Of a stretch of DNA of 64,000 nucleotides, positions 43,564 to 50,923 are shown one piece after another. This DNA comes from SG8-30 sp964406445 (GTDB lineage Bacteria; Pseudomonadota; Gammaproteobacteria; Steroidobacterales; Steroidobacteraceae): the NCBI GenBank assembly GCA_964406445.1, contig CAYORU010000001.1, positions 124,001 through 188,000 on the forward strand. Direction: 5' to 3'. Position 1 is the first letter of the stretch, and the number at the start of each line of letters is the position of its first letter. A program made the position numbers and the translations under genes. A model generated the notes under the pieces. It did not search any database and was not told the DNA's origin. It worked only from the letters and a program-made list of their open reading frames with translations.

Positions 43564-43579
43564 GTTATGCCGTCATAAC
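43564..43579. promoter_or_regulatory. Palindrome upstream of the cysJIHG operon
   Basis: GTTATG-CCGT-CATAAC, perfect 6-bp arms, 71 bp before the cysJ start; it overlaps the stop codon of the preceding helix-hairpin-helix gene. CCGGTT/AACCGG extends the symmetry partly. It could be a regulator site for the cys operon, or part of a terminator-like structure (no T run). Confidence 0.4.
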
Positions 43580-43840
43580 CGGATCGAGCCGGCGGTCCTT
43601 CCAGTTCCACCATTTCAGCAGTTCGGCGTCCGGTTCGGCGGTTCTTGCCGCGTAAACCGCGCATCTGAACGTGTACAGGACGCAGGGGTCCGGGGCGTGG
43701 CCGGTGATCTCGGTGAGGCGCGCATAGAGCTTCTCGGGATCGGCCTTGGCCAGCTCGCGGACGGAATGCACCCCGAGGTGGCGCAAGTCCGCGGCGATGC
43801 TGGGCCCGACGGCGGGCAGGCTGGTGAGTTCGTCGTGCAT
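43565..43840 (-). CDS. Helix-hairpin-helix (pathogenicity-locus Cdd1-like) protein
   Basis: A 91-aa protein. The N terminus LTSLPAVGPSIAADLRHLGVHSVRELAKADPEKLYARL is a helix-hairpin-helix DNA-binding pattern, followed by a conserved DPCVLYTFRCAVYAAR and a Trp-rich end (LLKWWNWKDRRLD) as in the Cdd1/TfoX-C-like family. The ATG at 43840 is chosen over 43849 because AAGGAGG is 9 nt upstream of it. It lies 71 bp upstream of cysJ on the same strand; function unknown. Confidence 0.82.
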   Translation of the reverse strand: MHDELTSLPAVGPSIAADLRHLGVHSVRELAKADPEKLYARLTEITGHAPDPCVLYTFRCAVYAARTAEPDAELLKWWNWKDRRLDPVMTA

Positions 43841-43991
43841 GGGCGACATCCTCCTTGCCGCTGGGTGTGGCCTGAAGGGTAACGCCGCAGGTCCCGGTGG
43901 GCCGGGTCGGCATTTCCTTATACAGCGGCCGGGGTGCCGGGCGGTATGGTCGCCGGGATGCGCCGCCGCGTGCCGGATCGCGTCGGCCCGG

Positions 43992-44669
43992 CTAGCCGCC
44001 CGACCCGGCAAGCTCGCCGGTGATCCTGAGTCCTGCGCCATCTGCGGCATAGTGCTTGTTGATGAAGATGAGGATCGAGGTCAGCGCCTCCGCCGCAGCG
44101 GAGTTGGCCAGTGAGCCGGCGTGCAGGCCCCGCAGACCCGCGGCGCGGGCGAGTTCCACGACTCGCTCCCGGGCATCGCGCTTTTCGCCGAACACCAGCA
44201 CGTCGCAGTCGACCGGCTCGCCGGTCGCCAGCCGGTGGGCTGCGACATTGTGAAAGGCCGACACCACCGTGGCCGCTTCACCGAGCAGCGCCTGGGCCCG
44301 CAGCGCCGCGCAACCTTCCGGCGGCAGCTGTACGCGCATCACCTTGGGCGGCACCAGTGGCACGGTCGTGTCCACGACCAGCTTTCCCGCCACCGCCGGG
44401 CGGATCTCCGACAGCGTCGCCTCCTGGGAGGCGAAGGGCACAGCCACTACGACCACCTCGGCGAGCGTGGCCGCTTCGAGGTTGCTCGCCCCGACGACGG
44501 ATCCACCCTGCGCGGGAGCGTGTTCCGCCGCCGCCGCCCGGGCACGATCGGGATTGCGCGAACCGATGACCACTCGGTAGCCCGCCTGGCACCAGCGCCC
44601 CGCGAGGGCCCCGCCGAGGTGTCCGCTGCCGCCGATGATGGCGATCACGGGAAGGTCGCTCGTACTCAC
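43992..44669 (-). CDS. npdG: NADPH:F420 oxidoreductase (FNO/NpdG-like)
   Basis: A 225-aa Rossmann protein (VIAIIGGSGHLGGALAGRWCQAGYRVVIGSRNPDRA, residues 7-42), with VVVVAVPF and VVDTTVPLVPP as in NADPH-dependent F420 reductases. It would reduce oxidised F420 to F420H2 with NADPH. The GTG start follows GGAG. It lies 18 bp after fbiC and is the last gene of cofC-fbiC-npdG, which fits cofactor recycling in the same operon as synthesis. Confidence 0.88.
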   Translation of the reverse strand: MSTSDLPVIAIIGGSGHLGGALAGRWCQAGYRVVIGSRNPDRARAAAAEHAPAQGGSVVGASNLEAATLAEVVVVAVPFASQEATLSEIRPAVAGKLVVDTTVPLVPPKVMRVQLPPEGCAALRAQALLGEAATVVSAFHNVAAHRLATGEPVDCDVLVFGEKRDARERVVELARAAGLRGLHAGSLANSAAAEALTSILIFINKHYAADGAGLRITGELAGSGG

Positions 44670-44687
44670 AGTGTCATCTCCTGGCCG

Positions 44688-47069
44688 TCAGGCCGCGACT
44701 CTCTTGGTGGAAACCGCCTCACCGGCCGGCGGCGCCGGCTGGTAGAGCGTGGTTCGCTGCCACGGCCTGCGGCCCGCGCGCCGCGCCGCTTCCGCAAGCG
44801 CTTCGACCGGCATCTCCTGGCCATGCGCACCGCCGGCCGCGCGCGTGATGGATTCGTTCATCAGCACGCCGCCCATGTCGTCCGCGCCAGCACTCAGGCA
44901 GGCCTCGACGCCGGCCAGGCCCATCTTCACCCAGGAGGCCTGCACGTGGATGAAGAGCGGGTCGAGCACGAGGCGCGCGACGGCATGCACCAGCAGCGCC
45001 TCGCGGAAGGTGGGCCCGCTGCGCGCCAGGCCCCTGCGCCAGATCGGGGCCTCGGCGTGCACGAAGGGCAGCGGCACGAACTCGGTGAACCCTCCCGTCT
45101 CGCGCTGCAGCGCTCGCAGCCGCAGCAGGTGCCGGGCCCAGTGCTCGAGGCGGTCGACGTGGCCGAACATCATCGTCGCGGTGCTGGCGAGGCCCACGCC
45201 GTGCGCGGCGCGCATCACCTCGAGCCAGCCGGCGGTATCGAGCTTGTCGGGGCAGATCACCGCGCGTACCTCGTCGTCGAGGATCTCCGCGGCAGTCCCC
45301 GGCAAGGACGCGAGCCCCGCCCGCTTCAGCCGGCGCAGGTAGTCTTCGAGCGTCAGTCCGAGCGTCCTCGCGCCGTGACTGACCTCGAGCGGCGAGAACG
45401 CGTGGACGTGGATGTCCGGCACCGCCGTCTTGATGGCCGCGACGATGTCGAGGTAGGTGCGGCCGGTGAAGGACGGGTGAATGCCGCCCTGCAGGCAGAC
45501 CTCGGTGGCTCCGCGGGCGGACGCCTCGACGGCACGGCGCGCCACCTCGTCGAGATCCAGCAGGTAGCCCGGGCCACGCAGGCTGGAGGCCGAGCGTCCC
45601 TTCGAGAATGCGCAGAAACCGCAGGAATAGGTGCAGACGTTCGTGTAGTTGATGTTGCGGTTGACCACGAAGCTCGCCGAGTCGCCGACCCGTTCGCGGC
45701 GCAGCCGGTCGGCCGCGCCGAGCACCGCGTCATGGTCGGCGGCACGTGCGGCCAGCAGCGCCACGACATCGTGCTCGGCCAGTCCTCGCCCGGCGCGCAC
45801 GGCGCGCAGCGCGCGCGCCACGGCCCCGCGAGGCCGCGCGGAAGTCCTCGACGGACGCGCCGGCAGCTCATCCGCCGAGCCGGCGTGCCAGCCATCGCCG
45901 CGCGCGTATCCGGAGGCGTCGGTCTGCCTGCGGACACGCGTCCGCAGGCCCGAATCGAGCCATCGCTCAGCGTCCCGCGCGAAGGCCGGGGTGATGGCGA
46001 GGCGCTCGACGAGCTCGCGCCCGGCTGCGCCGGTCGCCCGCTGGAGCGCCTCGAACTCGGGCCAGGGCGCTTCGGGATTGACGTGGTCCGGCGTCACCGG
46101 CGAGACGCCGCCCCAGTCGTTGATCCCGCTCGCGGCCAGCCGATCCAGCGCGCCAGGGCGAAGGTTGGGTGGCGCCTGGATCGACATGAAGGGGCCGAAC
46201 AGCAGCCGGGCGGCGGCTATGGTCCACAGCTGCTCCTCGAGCGAGGGCTCCGGGGCGAGCGCCATGGGCGTGCCCGGCTTGGCCCGGAAATTCTGCACGA
46301 TGAGGTCCTGCAGGTGGCCAAACTCATCGTGGAGGTCGCGCAGCGCCAGCAGTGCCTCGATGCGCTCCCGGCGGGTCTCGCCGATGCCGACCAGGATGCC
46401 GGACGTGAAGGGGATCGAGAGCCGTCCGGCTGCCCGGAGCGTCGCGAGGCGAGCTGCCGGACGCTTGTCCGGGGAGCCGAAGTGCGGGCCGCCGCGCCCG
46501 CACAGCCGCTCGGAGGCCGACTCGAGCATGAGGCCCATGGAGACGGCGACCGGGCGAAGACGGCGCAGGTCGTCCTCGCCCATCACGCCGGCGTTCAGGT
46601 GCGGCAGCAGCGGCGTGTCCCGGAGCACCGCGCGAGCCGCGCTTTCGAGATACTCGACCGTACGCGTGAATCCGAGCTTCGCAAGCGCCTCGCGGGCAGC
46701 GGCGTGACGCAGCTCGGGCTTGTCGCCGAGCGTGAACAGCGCTTCCTTGCAGCGGCGCGCTGCGCCGGCGCGGGCAAGCTCGACGACCCGCTCGACCGGC
46801 AGGTAGGGATCGGCGAGCCGCTTCGGCGCCTTCGCAAAGGTGCAGTAGTGGCACACGTCGCGGCACAGCTGGGTTAGCGGGACGAAGACCTTGCGGGAAT
46901 GGCTCAGCACTCGGCCATGGCCCTCAAGGGCCAGCGCGGCGGCCACCGGCCCGATCGCCTCGAGCGGCGCGTCGGCGAGAAGCGCGACCGCGTCGTTCTC
47001 GCCGGGACGCAGGCCGCGGCGGCAATCCGCCAGCAGCCGGTCGAGCCCGCGAGCCCGCGTCGCGCTCAC
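44688..47069 (-). CDS. fbiC: F420 biosynthesis protein FbiC (CofG-CofH fusion), FO synthase
   Basis: A 793-aa fusion of two radical-SAM enzymes that together make the deazaflavin chromophore FO from 5-amino-6-ribitylaminouracil and tyrosine. The CofG half is N-terminal with Cys69, Cys73 and Cys76 in CRDVCHYC; the CofH half has Cys479, Cys483 and Cys486 in CTYSCGFC. A low-complexity linker separates the halves at about residues 375-425. The GTG start overlaps the cofC stop (GTGA). Fused FbiC is typical of actinobacteria but also occurs elsewhere. Strong identification. Confidence 0.95.
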   Translation of the reverse strand: MSATRARGLDRLLADCRRGLRPGENDAVALLADAPLEAIGPVAAALALEGHGRVLSHSRKVFVPLTQLCRDVCHYCTFAKAPKRLADPYLPVERVVELARAGAARRCKEALFTLGDKPELRHAAAREALAKLGFTRTVEYLESAARAVLRDTPLLPHLNAGVMGEDDLRRLRPVAVSMGLMLESASERLCGRGGPHFGSPDKRPAARLATLRAAGRLSIPFTSGILVGIGETRRERIEALLALRDLHDEFGHLQDLIVQNFRAKPGTPMALAPEPSLEEQLWTIAAARLLFGPFMSIQAPPNLRPGALDRLAASGINDWGGVSPVTPDHVNPEAPWPEFEALQRATGAAGRELVERLAITPAFARDAERWLDSGLRTRVRRQTDASGYARGDGWHAGSADELPARPSRTSARPRGAVARALRAVRAGRGLAEHDVVALLAARAADHDAVLGAADRLRRERVGDSASFVVNRNINYTNVCTYSCGFCAFSKGRSASSLRGPGYLLDLDEVARRAVEASARGATEVCLQGGIHPSFTGRTYLDIVAAIKTAVPDIHVHAFSPLEVSHGARTLGLTLEDYLRRLKRAGLASLPGTAAEILDDEVRAVICPDKLDTAGWLEVMRAAHGVGLASTATMMFGHVDRLEHWARHLLRLRALQRETGGFTEFVPLPFVHAEAPIWRRGLARSGPTFREALLVHAVARLVLDPLFIHVQASWVKMGLAGVEACLSAGADDMGGVLMNESITRAAGGAHGQEMPVEALAEAARRAGRRPWQRTTLYQPAPPAGEAVSTKRVAA

Positions 47070-47692
47070 GACGCGGAGGCCGCCATTCCGAAGCCGGTCC
47101 GCGCACCAGGATCGACCAGGACGACCGGCACGTCCTCGGCGGTATCGAGGTCCGCCCGCAGGCCACGCGCGACGACGCGGCGCACCGGCAGTCCGCGCCG
47201 GCGGGCCTCGGCCTCGTGCCACGCCCGGCTGCCCGGGCCGTAACGAAAGTCGAACGTCGCCGCCGCCGGCAGGTAGAGCCCGTTGGTCCCGAGGCCGCGC
47301 CGGTCGGGCGCGATCGCGACGCCGCCCTGCCCAGCCGTCCGCGCCAACCGGTCGAGATCCGCGGGGCGGAGGAGCGGCAGGTCGGCGGGCAACAGCAGGA
47401 GCGAAATAGCGCCGCGTCCCCGGGCCTCGCGGCGACCGGCTTCCATGGCCTCGTTGAGGCCGACGCCGCCATCTTCGATCACCGGGACATCCCGCGGAAC
47501 GCGATCGCGCTCAGGGCTCACCACCAGCACCGCGTCGACGGCCGGCGTCGCCCTCGCCGCGGCGAGTACGCGCGCGAGCATGGCGCGAGCCAGCGCGACG
47601 CGGCCATCGACGCCGAGCAGGCCGGCGAGGCGCGTCTTGCAACGCGCTCGGGCGTTGACGGCGATGATCGCGATACAGGCGGGCTCCCGCAC
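47066..47692 (-). CDS. cofC: F420 biosynthesis guanylyltransferase CofC/FbiD
   Basis: A 208-aa nucleotidyltransferase that activates the F420 side-chain precursor (2-phospholactate, phosphoenolpyruvate or 3-phosphoglycerate, depending on lineage) with GTP. It shows IIAVNARARCKTRLAGLL at the N terminus and LLLPADLPLLRPADLD. Which precursor is used cannot be read from sequence by eye. The start is GTG at 47692. It is the first gene of the minus operon; the operator at 47729-47751 lies 37 bp upstream. Confidence 0.9.
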   Translation of the reverse strand: MREPACIAIIAVNARARCKTRLAGLLGVDGRVALARAMLARVLAAARATPAVDAVLVVSPERDRVPRDVPVIEDGGVGLNEAMEAGRREARGRGAISLLLLPADLPLLRPADLDRLARTAGQGGVAIAPDRRGLGTNGLYLPAAATFDFRYGPGSRAWHEAEARRRGLPVRRVVARGLRADLDTAEDVPVVLVDPGARTGFGMAASAS

Positions 47693-47728
47693 GGCTTCCC
47701 TCCCCGCTCCGCCGGCCGTACGACCGGC

Positions 47729-47751
47729 ATTTGCTGGCGTCCAGCAAGTAT
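47729..47751. promoter_or_regulatory. Candidate TetR-family operator, copy 1 (cofC/cofE)
   Basis: TTGCTGG (47731-47737), spacer CGT, CCAGCAA (47741-47747): perfect 7-bp arms, extended by GTAT. On the minus strand it reads ATACTTGCTGG, ACG, CCAGCAAAT, nearly identical to the copy before the tetR gene. It sits between the two divergent F420 operons, so it could control both. Confidence 0.75.
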
Positions 47752-47793
47752 AGGGGAAGGCCCGTCGCGTGGGAGCCCGGCTAGAATGCCGCC

Positions 47794-48570
47794 GTGTCCA
47801 GAACGGAAGACCGCAATGCCGGGTTCTCGCTGCTCGCCCTCGCGGGCATCGGCGAGATCCTGCCGGGTTGCGACCTCGCGGCGGTCCTCAGCGGGGCGCT
47901 CGAGGCCGCGGGACTTCGGCTGCAGCATCGCGACGTGCTGGTCGTAGCCCAGAAGGCGGTGTCCAAGGCCGAAGGTCGCTTCGTGCGCCTCGCCGAGGTA
48001 TCGCCCTCCCCGAAGGCGCTCGAGCTGGCCGCCATCACCGGCAAGGACGCGCGACTCGTGGAGGTGATCCTCGGCGAGTCGATGGAGGTCCTGCGCGCGA
48101 AGCCCAATGTCCTGATCACCCGCCACCGGCTGGGGCTCGTCATGGCGCAGGCTGGCGTCGACCGCTCGAACGTGCCGGGGGCGGAGAGCGCGCTGCTCTT
48201 GCCGGTCGATCCGGACCGGTCGGCGGCCGGCCTGCGGGAACGGCTCGGGGCCACCTTCGGGGTGGCGGTCGGCGTGATCATCTCAGACAGCTTCGGGCGC
48301 CCATGGCGGCTCGGCACGACCAACGTCGCCATCGGCGCGGCCGGCGTGCCCGCGCTCTGGGATCGGCGGGGCGAGACGGACCGCGACGGCCGGGCCCTCG
48401 AGACCACCCAGGTCGCGTGGGCCGACGCCGTCGCGGCGGCGGCAGGCCTCGCGATGGGCGAGGCGGCCGAGGGCACGCCCGCCGTGCTGGCCCGCGGCCT
48501 GCGGTGGGTGGCGGCAACGCGACCGGCTCGAGCGCTGCTCCGGCCGATCGACGAGGACATGTTCCGGTGA
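47794..48570 (+). CDS. cofE: F420-0:gamma-glutamyl ligase CofE
   Basis: A 258-aa enzyme adding gamma-linked glutamates to F420-0. Blocks seen: VLVVAQKAVSKAEGRFVRL, LITRHRLGLVMAQAGVDRSNVPG, VIISDSFGRPWRLGTTNVAIGAAG. It is the single-domain form, without the C-terminal FMN domain of actinobacterial FbiB. It starts with GTG. TAGAAT ends 6 nt before the GTG, compatible with a leaderless transcript, but I could not find a matching -35. Its stop overlaps cofD. Confidence 0.93.
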   Translation: MSRTEDRNAGFSLLALAGIGEILPGCDLAAVLSGALEAAGLRLQHRDVLVVAQKAVSKAEGRFVRLAEVSPSPKALELAAITGKDARLVEVILGESMEVLRAKPNVLITRHRLGLVMAQAGVDRSNVPGAESALLLPVDPDRSAAGLRERLGATFGVAVGVIISDSFGRPWRLGTTNVAIGAAGVPALWDRRGETDRDGRALETTQVAWADAVAAAAGLAMGEAAEGTPAVLARGLRWVAATRPARALLRPIDEDMFR

Positions 48571-49505
48571 CCTGTCCATCGGTCATCGCCCTGAGCGGCG
48601 GCATCGGCGGCGCGAGGCTCGCCCGCGGCCTGCACCTTCAGCTGCCGCCCGGCGGCCTCGCGTGCATCGTCAACACCGGCGACGACTTCGAGCACCTCGG
48701 GCTCTACGTGTGCCCGGACATCGACACCGTGCTCTATACGCTCGCCGACTGCCACAACCCGGAGACCGGCTGGGGCCGCCGCGACGAGACCTGGACCTTC
48801 ATGAACGTGCTCGGGCAGCTCGGCGGGCCGGAGTGGTTCCGCCTCGGTGACGGCGACCTCGCGCTCCACGTCGAGCGTACGCGGCGGCTGCGGGCCGGCG
48901 AGCCGCTCAGCGAGGTCTGCGCCGCGCTGCAGATCCGCTTCGGCGTGGCCAGCCCGCTGCTTCCGATGAGCGACGCGCCGGTGCGGACGCTCGTGCACAC
49001 GCCCGACGGCGTTCTCGACTTCCAGGACTACTTCGTCCGGCGCCGGGCGGAGCCGGTGGTCACGGCGCTGGAATACCGTGGCGCGGCGGCAGCGCGACCC
49101 CCGGCCGCAGTGCTGGCGGCGCTGGCCTCGCCGGACCTCGGCGCGGTGGTGGTGTGCCCTTCGAACCCCTGGCTCAGCGTCGACCCGATCCTTGCCGTCG
49201 GCGGTCTGCGCGATGCCCTGCGAGCGTCGGGGGTTCCGATCGTCGGAGTCTGCCCGCTGATCGGCGGCCGGGCCGTCAAGGGCCCCACGGCGAAGATCAT
49301 GGCCGAGCTCGGCATCGAGGCGACGCCCGCCGCGATCGCCGCTCATTACGGCGACGTCCTGGACGGCCTGGTGATCGACGAGGCGGACCGAGGCTGGGCG
49401 GGCCGCTGCGGCATTCCGACGCGAGTCAGCCGGACGCTGATGAGCGACGATCGGCGCAGGCTCGCGCTCGCGGCCGAGGTACTCGACTTCGCGGCCTCGC
49501 TCTGA
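48567..49505 (+). CDS. cofD: F420 biosynthesis transferase CofD/FbiA
   Basis: A 312-aa enzyme transferring the activated precursor (lactyl-, enolpyruvyl- or glyceryl-phosphoguanosine) onto FO to make F420-0 or dehydro-F420-0. Typical blocks: VIALSGGIGGARLARGL, VNTGDDFEHLGLYVCPDIDTVLYTLA, WGRRDETW and VCPSNPWLSVDPIL. The start is GTG, overlapping the cofE stop (GTGA). With cofC, cofE and fbiC this completes the pathway. Confidence 0.94.
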   Translation: MTCPSVIALSGGIGGARLARGLHLQLPPGGLACIVNTGDDFEHLGLYVCPDIDTVLYTLADCHNPETGWGRRDETWTFMNVLGQLGGPEWFRLGDGDLALHVERTRRLRAGEPLSEVCAALQIRFGVASPLLPMSDAPVRTLVHTPDGVLDFQDYFVRRRAEPVVTALEYRGAAAARPPAAVLAALASPDLGAVVVCPSNPWLSVDPILAVGGLRDALRASGVPIVGVCPLIGGRAVKGPTAKIMAELGIEATPAAIAAHYGDVLDGLVIDEADRGWAGRCGIPTRVSRTLMSDDRRRLALAAEVLDFAASL

Positions 49506-49666
49506 GGACGCCGATCAACGACGGCGCATCAGGATCCGGCCATCGTCGTTCCAGGCGAACTCGGCGAGGTGCACTTCGGAAGCCGGCTTCTACCGGCTCG
49601 GGCGAGGACGCCCGGTACTCGACAGGCGCCGCCGGGGCGCAAGCACTCTCCACGTTGCCCCGAGCC

Positions 49667-50386
49667 TCAGCGAGAAGCCGCGGCGCGCGGCCGCGCCTCC
49701 TCGCCGTCCCCGGTCCCTGCCGCGAGGCGACGGCGTGAGGGCGAACCCGCTTCCTGCGTGCGCGCCTCCAGCCGGAGCCGAAGATCGGACTTCAGCTGGC
49801 GGAACATGAGCGCCAGAGGCATGCGCGGATTGGCGAGCCACTGGTAGGCGATGCCGGCCATGGAGGCTGCGTACTGCTCGGCGACGCGCGCCGGATCGAC
49901 GTCGGCATCCACGCTCCCGGCCTTCTGGCCGGCCTTGATCCACTGCGCGACGTCGCGGCGCTGGGCGTGATGGACGTTCGCGATGTTGGACTTGTAGTCG
50001 GCACTGGGATCGATGCTCAGGAACCACAGCAGGTACATGGCGCGCACCTCGTCCGGGCGCTCGCGGAAGAACTTCTCCGCGGCGTCGGTGGCGGCACACA
50101 GCGCGTCGGCGCCGACCCTCGGCCCCACCGCCGCCTGGACGCGCTCCAGCCAGTCCTCGCTCGCGACCTGCAGCACCTTTCCGAACAGGCCGGCCTTCGA
50201 GCCGAAGCGGTGCGTGGCAAGGCCGCGGCTGTAACCCGCGCGCTCGCCGACGGCCTGGAGCGTCGTGCCCTGTATGCCGTGCTTCACGAGCAGTTCGATG
50301 GCGGCCTCGGTCAGCAGTCGATCGGACAATGCCGTCCTCTCGGCCTGCTTGCGCCCGCGCGGCGCTGTCGACTTCTTCTTGGTCAT
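49667..50386 (-). CDS. TetR-family transcriptional regulator (probable regulator of cluster B)
   Basis: A 239-aa regulator. The N-terminal helix-turn-helix covers residues about 20-65 (LLTEAAIELLVKHGIQGTTLQAVGERAGYSRGLATHRFGSKAGLF), followed by an all-helical ligand domain and a basic, probably disordered tail. It is the last gene in line after the dehydrogenase-to-flavin-reductase operon but has its own promoter and operator at 50393-50425. The ATG has no ribosome-binding site and lies 6 nt after the -10, which suggests a leaderless transcript. The repeated operator in the region makes it the likely local repressor. Confidence 0.9.
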   Translation of the reverse strand: MTKKKSTAPRGRKQAERTALSDRLLTEAAIELLVKHGIQGTTLQAVGERAGYSRGLATHRFGSKAGLFGKVLQVASEDWLERVQAAVGPRVGADALCAATDAAEKFFRERPDEVRAMYLLWFLSIDPSADYKSNIANVHHAQRRDVAQWIKAGQKAGSVDADVDPARVAEQYAASMAGIAYQWLANPRMPLALMFRQLKSDLRLRLEARTQEAGSPSRRRLAAGTGDGEEARPRAAASR

Positions 50387-50392
50387 GCCCGG

Positions 50393-50421
50393 ACTATATG
50401 ATACTTGCTGGCCACCAACAA
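50393..50421 (-). promoter_or_regulatory. Candidate tetR promoter inside the flavin-reductase gene
   Basis: Minus strand: -35 TTGTTG (50421-50416), 17-bp spacer, -10 TATAGT (50398-50393), then 6 nt to the tetR ATG. It overlaps the operator at 50401-50423 and the last codons of the flavin reductase gene. Confidence 0.65.
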
Positions 50422-50915
50422 AAGTGACTCGATCGCCCTGCGCCTGGCGTGGCCGCCATCGCGCCGAAACGCCCTCGGTAGAACAACAGCGGATCGCCAG
50501 GGCGCTCCTCGACCGACAGCACCCTGCCGACGATGATCAGGTGGTCCCCGCCCTCGTGCCGCGAGAAAGTCTCGCAGTCGAAGCGAGCGTGGAAGTCAGG
50601 CAGCAGCGGCGCGCCGCTTTCTCCCACGGCGGTCTCGATGCCGGCGAAGCGGTCCATGTTCTTGGTCGAGAACACCTGCGCGAGCCCGCCCTGGCCGGAA
50701 TGCAGGACGTGGATCGCGAAGCCGGACGCGGCGCGGAAGGCCTCGTAGTTCGTCGACGTGCAGGCGATGCTCCAGAGCACCAGCGGCGGGTCGAGCGAGA
50801 GCGAGGTGAAGCTGTTGGCCGTCATGCCGACGGGCTCGCCGCCGGGTCCGCGCGTCGTGATGATGGTCACGCCCGTCGCGTAGTGTCCGAAGGCGCTGCG
50901 CAGCTGCTGCGACAC
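50394..50915 (-). CDS. Flavin reductase family protein (HpaC-like)
   Basis: A 173-aa split-beta-barrel flavin reductase: FGHYATGVTIITT, GMTANSFTSLSLDPPLVLW and FSRHEGGDHLIIVGRVL. Such proteins supply FMNH2 or FADH2 to two-component monooxygenases. The GTG start is 8 bp after the luciferase-like oxidoreductase gene, so the pair may work as reductase and oxygenase. The C-terminal residues are encoded by the tetR promoter/operator DNA, which may explain the unusual ending (HFCWWPASII). Confidence 0.88.
   Translation of the reverse strand: MSQQLRSAFGHYATGVTIITTRGPGGEPVGMTANSFTSLSLDPPLVLWSIACTSTNYEAFRAASGFAIHVLHSGQGGLAQVFSTKNMDRFAGIETAVGESGAPLLPDFHARFDCETFSRHEGGDHLIIVGRVLSVEERPGDPLLFYRGRFGAMAATPGAGRSSHFCWWPASII
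50401..50423. promoter_or_regulatory. Candidate TetR-family operator, copy 2 (tetR)
   Basis: ATACTTGCTGG (50401-50411), spacer CCA, CCAACAAAA (50415-50423). It overlaps the -35 and spacer of the tetR promoter, the classical place for autorepression. Confidence 0.75.
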
Positions 50916-50923
50916 CCGCCGCC

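Noticed and set aside
44121..46877. A 918-codon frame on the plus strand
   Set aside because: It is fully antisense to fbiC and npdG; its Arg/Ala/Gly-rich translation is a typical high-GC shadow. The same applies to long frames at 12372-15230 (plus) and 24068-26887 (minus).
47782..47794. TAGAAT six bases before the cofE GTG as a definite leaderless promoter
   Set aside because: No acceptable -35 is found at 15-19 bp, so it is only mentioned under cofE and not annotated as a promoter.
49515..49589. A short minus-strand frame ending EVHLAEFAWNDDGRILMRRR between cofD and tetR as a gene remnant
   Set aside because: It looks protein-like but has no start codon of quality, is only 25 codons and I recognise no family; too weak to list as a pseudogene.
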